Below are positions 41,152 through 49,335 of a DNA stretch of 52,395 nt, piece after piece. Below the pieces are notes generated by a model. That model did no database searches, was not told the DNA's origin, and saw only the letters and a list, made by a program, of their open reading frames with translations. The position numbers were made by a program, and so were the translations under genes. The stretch covers positions 1 through 52,395 of the forward strand of contig NZ_LOHG01000025.1 in NCBI RefSeq assembly GCF_022790535.1, given 5' to 3'. The stretch is from Pseudomonas maioricensis (GTDB lineage: Bacteria; Pseudomonadota; Gammaproteobacteria; Pseudomonadales; Pseudomonadaceae). How positions within the stretch are numbered: position 1 is the stretch's first letter; each line of letters opens with the position of its first letter.

Positions 41152-41759
41152 GTCTGCGCCTGACATTCATGGCATTGGTTGCCGCCCTGGGCATCAGTGC
41201 CTGTTCCTCGACACCCACCCATTACTACACGCTGATCGCGCCCATGGGTTCTAACCCGCAACCGGTTGCCAGCCCTGCACCGTTCCAGTTCGAGATGCTG
41301 CCGGTGTTGATGGCCGTACAAGTCGATCAACCCCCCTTGGTGGTACGCCAAGGCAACGGCAGCCTGGCGATTCTGGACGCCGAGCGCTGGGGGTCGCCAC
41401 TCGGTGACGAGTTTCATGATGCGTTGACCGGCCAACTGGAGCGTCGCTTCGGCAGCCGAGACATGGCCGGGCTGCCCAAGGATGCCTCTCAACCGGTGCT
41501 ATCCGTGCGCACCGATGTACGCCGTTTTGAATCAGTGCTGAGTCAATACGCATTGATCGACGTGGTATGGACCCTGGGCCTGCGCAACAACGACGCCAAA
41601 CGCCAAAGCCTGACCTGCAGCAGCGTTATCCGTGAGTCTGCGGGCGAAGGCATGGAGAATCTGGTGATTGCTCACCAGCGAGCGGTTTCGCGACTGGCGG
41701 ACACTATCGCCAAAACGGCAACCGCCTGGTCGGCACAGACCAGTACGCGGTGCCTTTGA
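41148..41759 (+). CDS. pqiC: PqiC-like outer-membrane lipoprotein
   Basis: A 203-residue lipoprotein (LTFMALVAALGISACSSTPT, lipobox Cys19) of the ABC-type transport auxiliary family. THYYTLIAP after the Cys, VDQPPLVVRQGNGSLAILDA, and ERWGSPLGDEFHDALTGQL are characteristic of PqiC/YmbA. It would dock the PqiB tube to the outer membrane. ATGA overlap with pqiB; a terminator follows. Confidence 0.9.
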   Translation: MSLRLTFMALVAALGISACSSTPTHYYTLIAPMGSNPQPVASPAPFQFEMLPVLMAVQVDQPPLVVRQGNGSLAILDAERWGSPLGDEFHDALTGQLERRFGSRDMAGLPKDASQPVLSVRTDVRRFESVLSQYALIDVVWTLGLRNNDAKRQSLTCSSVIRESAGEGMENLVIAHQRAVSRLADTIAKTATAWSAQTSTRCL

Positions 41760-41776
41760 TACGTTGAACTCCCTAC

Positions 41777-41800
41777 GCGGCCCCTCAGTGGGCCGCTGCT
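41777..41800 (+). terminator. Probable terminator of the pqi operon
   Basis: GCGGCCC, loop CTCAGT, GGGCCGC, then TGCTTAT. The stem is perfect over seven pairs; the T-tract is weak. Confidence 0.65.
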
Positions 41801-42059
41801 TATGGCATTCATTGCAATGCATGCTTATCGTTAACACATCTGATTGAAACTATCGCCCAACTAATTAACGCGCCTGAACCCCCTTGAGTTTCATTTGGCT
41901 GTATTGTTAACATTCTTTTCGTGGCACAGACGCACCGGACTTTCATATCTGGTTGATTTCATTATCTTTGCTGTGAATCTGGATTAGTCATACTCACCCC
42001 TGACAAGTTGCCGCCCTCAGGCGTGGCAATCCTGATGAATAACTGCTCGGAAAACCGCC
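41801..42059. other. Intergenic region before the XRE gene, no further feature seen
   Basis: AT-rich relative to its surroundings, with several TTAA steps, and probably the promoter region of the XRE gene. No repeat of the REP type and no convincing small gene. Confidence 0.4.
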
Positions 42060-42545
42060 ATGACTCACATCGGTCAACGTCTGAAAGAAGAACGCCTGCG
42101 CCTCAAACTGTCACAAAGCGCGCTGGGCTCAATTGGCGGTGTTGAAACCAATGCGCAAGGCAATTACGAAAACGGCTTGCGATATCCCAGAGCCGATTAT
42201 CTGTCCCGAATCGCCAAAGGCGGTATCGATGTAGCCTATGTAGTGACCGGCCTTCGTTTGCCCGTCGTTAACGGGGAGTTGGGAGTCAACGAACTGTCGG
42301 CGAATTTGTCTGTGCACGATGACATGAACGGCACTGAGCGCATGGACAGCCTGATTGAACGTCTGCAGGCCAACCTGCACGGTATCACCACTGACTTGTA
42401 TCAAATCAGTCGGCTGGCCGACGCCAGCAGTGGACCAGGTAAAGCGGGTAGCAGGCACACCCAGATCGAAAATATCAAGGGCGAGGCCGAAGCCATTGCA
42501 TTGGCGACTTTACGCCTGATCTTCGTGACCTCGCGTTTGAACTGA
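42060..42545 (+). CDS. XRE-family helix-turn-helix regulator
   Basis: A 161-residue protein. The N-terminal HTH (residues 3-65) reads IGQRLKEERLRLKLSQSALG, SIGGVETNAQGNYENGLRYP and RADYLSRIAKGGIDVAYVVT; the last part is typical of phage-repressor-like XRE proteins of Pseudomonas. The C-terminal part is helical without a peptidase (no LexA-type S24 domain). Targets are unknown. Confidence 0.88.
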   Translation: MTHIGQRLKEERLRLKLSQSALGSIGGVETNAQGNYENGLRYPRADYLSRIAKGGIDVAYVVTGLRLPVVNGELGVNELSANLSVHDDMNGTERMDSLIERLQANLHGITTDLYQISRLADASSGPGKAGSRHTQIENIKGEAEAIALATLRLIFVTSRLN

Positions 42546-42691
42546 TTGAACACCCTCATTTGAAGTTATCGTTATAGCGATTATCGCGAATAGATATATT
42601 CGTTTGTTTATAAGTTACTGCAATGAAACAAAGAGACATTGCCGGCTCATCAAACTCCAGCAATGTCCTTGACCGATGGAAACCCGGAATA

Positions 42692-43957
42692 TTATTCAGC
42701 GGCACTTACCATTGCTCGCAGCAATACCGCGCAACCCGCGGCGAGATCTTCCGGAGTCGCATTTTCAATTTCGTTATGACTGATGCCGCCTTCGCACGGC
42801 ACGAAGATCATGCCCGCCGGGCCCAACTCGGCGATGAAAATCGCGTCGTGCCCTGCGCCGCTGACGATGTCCATATGGCTCAGTCCCAGTTGCGCCGCCC
42901 CTTGGCGTACGGCATCGACACACAGGTCGTCGAAGTCCAGCGGCGGGAAGTCTGCGGTCGGCGTCAGTTGCCAGGTCAGGCCGTGTTGCGAGCAAGTGCT
43001 CTCGATGACCTGCTCCAGCTCATCGACCATGGCTTGCAGTTTGTCGGCCTGAAGGTGGCGGAAGTCGATGGTCATCTTCACTTCGCCAGGAATCACGTTA
43101 CGCGACCCCGGATGGATATTCAGGCAACCCACGGTGCCACAGGCGTGGGGCTGGCTTTGCAAGGCGATGCGATTGACCGCACTCACGACCTGCGCAGCCC
43201 CCACCAGAGCATCCTTGCGCAAGGACATCGGGGTAGGCCCGGCGTGCGCTTCGACGCCAGTGAGCGTCAGGTCAAACCACTTCTGCCCCAGGCAACCCAT
43301 GACCACGCCAATCGTTTTGCGTTGATCTTCGAGAATGGGTCCCTGCTCGATGTGCGCTTCGAAGTACGCACCGACCGGGTGCCCCAGCACCGCCCTGCTG
43401 CCTGCGTAACCGATACGCTGCAGCTCTTCGCCCACAACCAGGCCTTGCTCGTCTCGCTTGAGCAGCGTGTCTGCGAGATCCAGTTGGCCTGCGAACACCC
43501 CGGAACCCATCATGCACGGAGGAAAGCGCGAGCCCTCCTCGTTGGTCCACACCACCACTTCCACGGGCGCCTCGGTTTCCAGCCCCAAGTCGTTAAGGGT
43601 ACGAATCACCTCCAGTCCGGCCATGACCCCAAAGCAACCGTCGAACTTGCCGCCGGTGGGCTGAGTATCGATATGACTTCCGGTCATCACGGGTGCGCGT
43701 CCGGGGTTACGACCTGGACGACGGGCAAAGATGTTACCGATGGCGTCCACACTGACCGCGCAACCCGCTTCTTCGCACCATTTGACGAACAGGTCACGCG
43801 CCTGTCGATCAAGGTCAGTCAACGCAAGACGACAAACACCGCCTTTGGCCGTGGCGCCGATCCGGGCCAGATCCATCAATGATTGCCAGAGACGCTCGCT
43901 GTTGATCAGCGGTGCATTGGAGGTAAGCAATGTTGTCGAGGTGAACGGGGTGTTCAT
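42692..43957 (-). CDS. Zn-dependent amidohydrolase, M20 family (N-carbamoyl-L-amino-acid hydrolase/allantoate amidohydrolase type)
   Basis: A 421-residue M20-type hydrolase. Metal-binding segments are GSHIDTQPTGGKFDGCFGVM (His and bridging Asp) and WTNEEGSRFPPCMMGSGVFA (Glu pair); EAHIEQGPILE, GVEAHAGPTPMSLRKDA and GAGHDAIFIAELGPAGMIFV complete the set. The family removes carbamoyl, formyl or ureido groups from amino acids. The ATG at 43957 has GGAGA upstream; the open frame extends to 44053 without need. It is last in the transporter/amidase gene group, which suggests it finishes breakdown of the imported compound. Confidence 0.9.
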   Translation of the reverse strand: MNTPFTSTTLLTSNAPLINSERLWQSLMDLARIGATAKGGVCRLALTDLDRQARDLFVKWCEEAGCAVSVDAIGNIFARRPGRNPGRAPVMTGSHIDTQPTGGKFDGCFGVMAGLEVIRTLNDLGLETEAPVEVVVWTNEEGSRFPPCMMGSGVFAGQLDLADTLLKRDEQGLVVGEELQRIGYAGSRAVLGHPVGAYFEAHIEQGPILEDQRKTIGVVMGCLGQKWFDLTLTGVEAHAGPTPMSLRKDALVGAAQVVSAVNRIALQSQPHACGTVGCLNIHPGSRNVIPGEVKMTIDFRHLQADKLQAMVDELEQVIESTCSQHGLTWQLTPTADFPPLDFDDLCVDAVRQGAAQLGLSHMDIVSGAGHDAIFIAELGPAGMIFVPCEGGISHNEIENATPEDLAAGCAVLLRAMVSAAE

Positions 43958-44010
43958 GGTGATTCTCCAATCTTTTGGGCACTGACTTTCTGATTTGCAA
44001 ACACACGCTC

Positions 44011-44082
44011 TGTAGGAGCTGCCGGAGGCAGCGAAGCAGTTATCCCGATACACCGCTATCGCAGCCTTCGGCAGCTCCTACA
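44011..44082. repeat. REP-type inverted repeat between amidohydrolase and amidase
   Basis: TGTAGGAGCTGCCG at 44011-44024 is matched by CGGCAGCTCCTACA at 44069-44082. It lies within the likely operon, as the copy at 6157 lies within liuAB. Confidence 0.75.
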
Positions 44083-44095
44083 GGTCCAGTACTGA

Positions 44096-45283
44096 CTAGA
44101 CGACGGTGTGGTAAGCCCCGGCGATCTTCACTGCCAACTTCACCAGGCTCAAATCACTGCCTGCCGGCCCCATCAGCGAGATGCCCAGCGGTACACCGTC
44201 TTTCGTGACCAGCGGCATGGTCAGTTGCGGGGTTTTGCACAACACGGAAATCGCCAGCAAGTGATGGGAAATGCGCCGGATTTCTTCGATTTCTTCGTCT
44301 TTGGCAACGAGCAGCGGAGCGATGTCGGGAACGGTTGGCATGACCAGCACGCGGTCACCCAGCAGCGTTTTCCACGTCGCGGCAAAGCGTTCGCGCAAGG
44401 CGCAGGCATCGTTGTACTGCTCGTCGGTGACGGCTTTGGACCAGGCGAAACGTGCAGCGACATCAGGCCCCAACGCTAAACCTTCGCGCTCGATCAATTC
44501 GCCCTGAGCCTGCCAGGCTTCGCGGCCTTGAATGTAGCGAAACGCCCAATAAGCGTCGTCTAGCGAGGGCAGTTCACCTTCGAGTTTTTCCAGCGGCCCG
44601 CAGCAGGCGCTAATTTGCGCAATGGCGGGTGCCAGCGCATCGAGAGAGGCTGCGGGCAAAAGACCGAAAAGCGCCTCGCTGATCATCAGTAGTGGTGCCT
44701 CCGGCAGCGGTGCCGGGTCCTCGCCCAACAGGCATTCGCCTACCAGCCCGAACACCTTGGCCTCACGGGCGAAATACCCTGCGGTGTCCATGCTTTCGCA
44801 CAGCGCCTGGGTTTTTGCCAGCGAGACCCGGCCATGGCTCGGGCGTAAGCCGTACAGCCCGCAATAGCTGGCCGGAGTACGGACCGACCCCCCAGTGTCA
44901 CTGCCCATGGCGAAATCGCACAAACCATTGGACACCGCCGATGCCGAGCCTGAAGACGAACCACCGGGTATCCGGTCGTGGGCAGCGCCGTTACGCGGTG
45001 TACCGTAATGGGCGTTTTTGCCACTCATCGAGAACGCCATTTCATTGGTGTGCGCCTTGCCCACCAGCTCAGCACCCGCATCCAGCAAACGCTGGATGGT
45101 GGGCGCGGTGGCTGTCTTGATGCCGGACATCGCCAACACATGGGGATTACCACCGCCAGTGGGGTAACCCGCCACATCAAACAGATCCTTGGCGGCAAAC
45201 GTGTAACCGGCCAATGGACCACTGGCCGCACGCGGCACGTCCACATGGGGATAAGGCATCAAAGCGAAAGCAGAATCGGTCAT
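44096..45283 (-). CDS. Amidase, amidase-signature family
   Basis: A 395-residue amidase-signature hydrolase with an intact Ser-cisSer-Lys triad: K32 (TFAAKDLFDVAG), S109 (IPGGSSSGSASAVSNG) and S133 (GSDTGGSVRTPASYCGLYGL). It is shorter than GatA (about 480 residues) and stands alone without GatB/C, so it is a catabolic amidase. Its start overlaps the stop of the upstream ABC ATPase by four bases. The substrate is presumably the amide-containing compound brought in by the transporter. Confidence 0.92.
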   Translation of the reverse strand: MTDSAFALMPYPHVDVPRAASGPLAGYTFAAKDLFDVAGYPTGGGNPHVLAMSGIKTATAPTIQRLLDAGAELVGKAHTNEMAFSMSGKNAHYGTPRNGAAHDRIPGGSSSGSASAVSNGLCDFAMGSDTGGSVRTPASYCGLYGLRPSHGRVSLAKTQALCESMDTAGYFAREAKVFGLVGECLLGEDPAPLPEAPLLMISEALFGLLPAASLDALAPAIAQISACCGPLEKLEGELPSLDDAYWAFRYIQGREAWQAQGELIEREGLALGPDVAARFAWSKAVTDEQYNDACALRERFAATWKTLLGDRVLVMPTVPDIAPLLVAKDEEIEEIRRISHHLLAISVLCKTPQLTMPLVTKDGVPLGISLMGPAGSDLSLVKLAVKIAGAYHTVV

Positions 45284-46287
45284 GTCATGGACTCACAAAC
45301 AGAATGAACGGGGGCCTGACTCCAGTGATGGCAACTCACGGTGTGCTCGGCAAGAAGCGCTTCGATGGGCGGGACTTCGCTGCGACAGACATCGCTCGCT
45401 CGCGGGCAACGCGGTGCGAACGCGCAGCCCGCCGGCAGGTTGGCCAGGTCCGGAGGCGCACCGGGAATACTCACCAGACGCTCGCCTTTGCGTAGCCCGT
45501 CTTTGGGTCGTGTGCCGAGCAACACTCTCGTGTAGGGGTGCTGTGGGTTCTCAAGCAATTCAGCCAGCGGCGCTTGCTCAACGATACGCCCGCCGTACAT
45601 CACCGCGACCCGATCGGCTACTTCCACCGCCGCGCCAATGTCGTGGGTGACGAAGATGATCGACAAACCAAGGGCCTGCTGTAGCTCGCGCAGCAGGATC
45701 AGAATCTGAATCTGCACCGTGGCGTCGAGGGCGGTAGTCGGTTCGTCTGCGAGCAAAATTTGCGGCTTGCACGCTAACGCCAGGGCGATCATTGCCCGCT
45801 GGCGCATACCGCCGGACATCTCGTGCGGATAAGCGTCCAGACGCTGTTCAGGGCTTGGAATGCGCACACTGCGCAAGGCCTCCAGAGCCGCCGCCCGGGC
45901 TTCAGTTTTGGACATGGAGCGGTGCCGACGCAGCGCTTCGACGATCTGCTGACCAATGGTGTAAACAGGGTCCAGCGCGAGCAATGGCTCTTGAAAAATC
46001 ATCGAAGTGACAGGGCCACGCATCGCTTGCAACTGACTGCGGGACAGCTTCATCAAATCCTGCCCGGCGATATCGATTTGCCCTTCAATGGTGGTGGAAC
46101 GCTCCGAATGCAGGCGCATCAGTGCGCGCAAGGTCACGCTCTTGCCGGAGCCGGACTCACCGATCAGCGCCAGCACTTCACCGCGAGCCACTTGCAGGCT
46201 GACGCCGTTGACCGCCGATAAGGTCTGCCCGCCCCGCTTGAAACGGACTTTGAGGTCACGCACGGCAACCATGGGTTGTTCGCTCAT
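45280..46287 (-). CDS. Peptide-type ABC transporter ATPase (DppD-like)
   Basis: A 335-residue ATPase from the ATG at 46287 (MSEQPMVAVRDLKVRFKRGG). Walker A is GESGSGKS, the signature is EMSGGMRQRAMIALALA, and Walker B is ILLADEPTTALDATVQ. The C-terminal Cys-rich end (GCAFAPRCPRASDVCRSEVP) is the oligopeptide/dipeptide ATPase extension, which can carry an Fe-S cluster in this family. Overlaps amidase and the partner ATPase by four bases each. Confidence 0.94.
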   Translation of the reverse strand: MSEQPMVAVRDLKVRFKRGGQTLSAVNGVSLQVARGEVLALIGESGSGKSVTLRALMRLHSERSTTIEGQIDIAGQDLMKLSRSQLQAMRGPVTSMIFQEPLLALDPVYTIGQQIVEALRRHRSMSKTEARAAALEALRSVRIPSPEQRLDAYPHEMSGGMRQRAMIALALACKPQILLADEPTTALDATVQIQILILLRELQQALGLSIIFVTHDIGAAVEVADRVAVMYGGRIVEQAPLAELLENPQHPYTRVLLGTRPKDGLRKGERLVSIPGAPPDLANLPAGCAFAPRCPRASDVCRSEVPPIEALLAEHTVSCHHWSQAPVHSVCESMT

Positions 46288-47327
46288 GCCAGTGCTCCTC
46301 TGTGAATCAGTTGCGCAGAAGGGCTGCGGCTGTGCCCTGCCCCGGGCTGAACCATCAGGCACGCCGCCTGATGCCCCGCGCCGGTCTCGGTCAGCAACGG
46401 TGCGGTCTGCCCACAGATCGCCTCTGCATGAGGGCAGCGAGTGTGGAACCGGCAGCCGGAGGGAGGATTGATCGGGCTGGGCGGGTCACCGGAAAGCGGC
46501 GAAATCAGCGTGCGATGCGCCGGATCCATAGACGGCATCGAGGTCAGCAGCGCCTGTGTGTACGGGTGCTGCGCGTCGGAGAACAAGGCCTCCGCAGGGC
46601 CGATTTCAACGATCTCGCCCAGATACATGACCATGATCCGGTCGGACAGGTAGCGCACCACGTGCAAGTCATGGCTGATGAACACATAGGTCAGTTGCAG
46701 GCTGTCCTTGAGATCCAGTAGCAGGTTCAGCACCTGAGCCTCTACTGATTTATCCAGCGCCGAGACCGCTTCATCGAGAATCACCAGCCGTGGATCGACT
46801 GCCAGCGCGCGAGCGATGTTCACCCGCTGGCGCTGCCCGCCGGAAAGTTCGTGGGCATATCGACCGGCAAAACGGGTTGGCTCCAACCCTACTCGCCCCA
46901 ATAGATCCCGGGCGCGAAGTAATGAATCCTTTTGACTGACCCCATGAACCGAAGGCCCGAACGCCACGGACTGCTCCATGGTCAGCCGCGGGTTCAGCGA
47001 CGAATAGCTGTCCTGAAAGACCATCTGCACCTGACGGCGATAATCGCGTAATGGCAGTTGATGACCACCAACGGTCATGGCATCAAAAACCAGTTCGCCG
47101 CTGTCGTGCTCAATCAACTGCATCAACAGTCGCGCGGTGGTCGATTTACCGCAGCCCGACTCACCGACAACGCCGAGCGTCTCGCCCTTATGGACAACGA
47201 AGTTGATGCCATCCACGGCCCGGACCACGCTGCGTTTGCCCAGCGCCCCCTTGACCGGAAAATGCTTGACCAGTTTTTCCACTTTCAGCAGTGGCTGCGC
47301 TGGACCGCCAATATCGCGCTTGGTCAT
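46284..47327 (-). CDS. Peptide-type ABC transporter ATPase (DppF-like)
   Basis: A 347-residue ATPase from the ATG at 47327 (MTKRDIGGPAQPLLKVEKLV). Walker A GESGCGKST, signature ELSGGQRQRVNIARALA, Walker B LVILDEAVSALDKSVEAQ. In most family members the Walker B reads DEPVSALD; the Ala here is a small variant. The C-terminus has CRFHTRCPHAEAICG. It pairs with the DppD-like subunit. The open frame extends upstream to 47477 within the next gene but that part is not coding. Confidence 0.94.
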   Translation of the reverse strand: MTKRDIGGPAQPLLKVEKLVKHFPVKGALGKRSVVRAVDGINFVVHKGETLGVVGESGCGKSTTARLLMQLIEHDSGELVFDAMTVGGHQLPLRDYRRQVQMVFQDSYSSLNPRLTMEQSVAFGPSVHGVSQKDSLLRARDLLGRVGLEPTRFAGRYAHELSGGQRQRVNIARALAVDPRLVILDEAVSALDKSVEAQVLNLLLDLKDSLQLTYVFISHDLHVVRYLSDRIMVMYLGEIVEIGPAEALFSDAQHPYTQALLTSMPSMDPAHRTLISPLSGDPPSPINPPSGCRFHTRCPHAEAICGQTAPLLTETGAGHQAACLMVQPGAGHSRSPSAQLIHRGALA

Positions 47328-47329
47328 CG

Positions 47330-48223
47330 TCAGCTCCTGATTGCCATGGCCGCCCGTAAACGATCGGCGAGCACGTTGAAAGAAATCGAAGTGATGAAAA
47401 TCATCGCTCCCGGCAACGCCGAAACCAGCGGCTGGGTGTAAATGGCCGTACGCAGTGTATTGAGCATCAAGCCCCACTCCGGCTCCGGCGGCGTAACCCC
47501 GAGACCCAGAAAGGACAGGCCTGACGCGAGGATCATCGAGACTGAAATCAGCCCGGTGGTGAACACGAAAATCGGTCCCATGACGTTGCCCAGTACCTGA
47601 GTACGAATAATCGTGAACGAACCCGCCCCCGATGCCCGCGCGGCTTCGATGTAGTCCCGGTTGCGCACCTGAGTGGTGACGCTTTCAGCGATCCGCGCCA
47701 CCTGCGGCACGAACACCAGCGTCAGGGATAACAAAGCGTTGTTGACCCCGGCACCCAGCGCGCCGGAAAAGGCAATGGCGAGCAGCACCGAAGGAAACGC
47801 GTAAAACACATCCACCGTGCGCATGATCAGGCTATTCAGCCAGCCGCCGAAGTAACCGGCAATCACACCAATTGCGCCACCGATGAAAAACGCGAAGACC
47901 ACCGGCGTGATGCCCATGAACAGCGACAAACGGGCGCCCAGCATCAAGCGCGAGAGCAAGTCCCGGCCCAGTTCGTCAGTGCCCAGCGGGAACCCCTCGG
48001 TACCAATAGGCTTGAGGCGTTTGAACATCGAAGTGGTGAACGCATCACCCGGTACGATCCAGGGGCCGAACACTGCCAACAACAGCAATACGAAGATAAT
48101 CGTGCCCACGAATAGCGCCACTGGATCCCGGCGCACGCGGCCGAACACTTCGCTCCAGTAACCCGGCGAGCTTTCTACGGGGGCGATGACCGGTGCGGCC
48201 GGTCGTAATATCGACAGGTTCAT
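47330..48223 (-). CDS. Peptide-type ABC transporter permease (DppC-like)
   Basis: A 297-residue permease with an N-terminal cytoplasmic segment, about six membrane helices, FPLGTDELGRDLLSRLMLGA (the DppC motif) and the EAA loop EAARASGAGSFTIIRTQVLG that contacts the ATPases. Two bases separate its start from the stop of the DppB-like gene. Confidence 0.94.
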   Translation of the reverse strand: MNLSILRPAAPVIAPVESSPGYWSEVFGRVRRDPVALFVGTIIFVLLLLAVFGPWIVPGDAFTTSMFKRLKPIGTEGFPLGTDELGRDLLSRLMLGARLSLFMGITPVVFAFFIGGAIGVIAGYFGGWLNSLIMRTVDVFYAFPSVLLAIAFSGALGAGVNNALLSLTLVFVPQVARIAESVTTQVRNRDYIEAARASGAGSFTIIRTQVLGNVMGPIFVFTTGLISVSMILASGLSFLGLGVTPPEPEWGLMLNTLRTAIYTQPLVSALPGAMIFITSISFNVLADRLRAAMAIRS

Positions 48224-48225
48224 GC

Positions 48226-49179
48226 TCAGCCCCTTTTGATACGTGGATCGAGCAACGTCTGCAGAATGTCCACCAGCAGATTGAGTGCCACGAAAAACAG
48301 TGCCAGTACCCAGATCGTGCCCTGCAGCAACGGCAGGTCACGCTGGAAAATCGCCGAATTGAGCAGCAAACCGGTGCCAGGCCATGCGAACACGGTCTCG
48401 ACCAGAATCGATCCGCCCATCAGGTAGCCAATCTGCAAGCCCATGACCGCCATTGCTGTGGGCGCAGCGTTTTTCACTACATGGCGGAACAGGCCCCATT
48501 CACTCAGGCCCTTGGCACGCAGGCCAATGATGAACTCCTGAGCCAGCGTCTCAGCGACCTGAGCCCGCACGGTTCGAGCGATGATGCCTGTGGGGATGAC
48601 CGACAAGGTGATGGCTGGCAGGATCATGAATTGCAGATGCGCCCAGTCCCACGCCCATGCGGCCTGACCCAGAGGCCCGCCACCGGTCGCGGGCAGCCAG
48701 CCCAACTGTGATGAGAAGATGATCACCATCAGCATGCCGAGCCAGTAGTGCGGCACGCTGACGCCCACCGCAGAAATGGCGGACGCCACACGGTCCAGCC
48801 AGCTGTCCTGAAAATAACCACCGACGAAGCCGAACAGGCTGCCAAGGACAAAACCGATCAGGGTCGCCAGCAGCGCGAGCCGCAGGGAATACCCCACTGC
48901 GCCGAGCACTTCAGCGGTTACCGGGCGGCCACTGGCGATCGACATGCCCAGATCACCATGGACTGCATGCCACAGCCACAGGCCAAACTGCACTGGCAGC
49001 GGTTTATCGAATCCATAGGCCTGGATCAACTGCGTACGCAACGCTTCGGAAGCGTCCGGCGGCATCACCGAGACCAGCGGATCGCCGGGCGCCATTTGCA
49101 CGAGCATGAAACACACCAGCGCAACGCCCAGCAGAATAGGCGTCGCCAGCAGAATGCGCCGCAAGATATAGGAAAGCAT
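48226..49179 (-). CDS. Peptide-type ABC transporter permease (DppB-like)
   Basis: A 317-residue permease. It begins MLSYILRRILLATPILLGVA as DppB/OppB do, with PGDPLVSVMPPDASEALRTQ in the first periplasmic loop, and the EAA loop FIIGLRAKGLSEWGLFRHVV. About six membrane helices are present. Confidence 0.94.
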   Translation of the reverse strand: MLSYILRRILLATPILLGVALVCFMLVQMAPGDPLVSVMPPDASEALRTQLIQAYGFDKPLPVQFGLWLWHAVHGDLGMSIASGRPVTAEVLGAVGYSLRLALLATLIGFVLGSLFGFVGGYFQDSWLDRVASAISAVGVSVPHYWLGMLMVIIFSSQLGWLPATGGGPLGQAAWAWDWAHLQFMILPAITLSVIPTGIIARTVRAQVAETLAQEFIIGLRAKGLSEWGLFRHVVKNAAPTAMAVMGLQIGYLMGGSILVETVFAWPGTGLLLNSAIFQRDLPLLQGTIWVLALFFVALNLLVDILQTLLDPRIKRG

Positions 49180-49202
49180 AAGGTCGCCTCACACGGTTTT
49201 TA

Positions 49203-49291
49203 TGTGGGAGCAGAGCTTGCTCGCGATAAACGAGGACGCGGTATGTCTTCCAGATGCGTCTCATGCATCGCGGGCAAGCCTCGCTCCCACA
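49203..49291. repeat. REP-type inverted repeat between substrate-binding protein and permease genes
   Basis: TGTGGGAGCAGAGCTTGCTC on the left and GGCAAGCCTCGCTCCCACA on the right form facing arms. A hairpin after the binding-protein gene could explain higher binding-protein mRNA than permease mRNA, which is a frequent arrangement. Confidence 0.72.
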
Positions 49292-49335
49292 GGTTCTGCG
49301 CAATCCTGTAGGACCGGCTGAAGGTCTCAGGCTTC

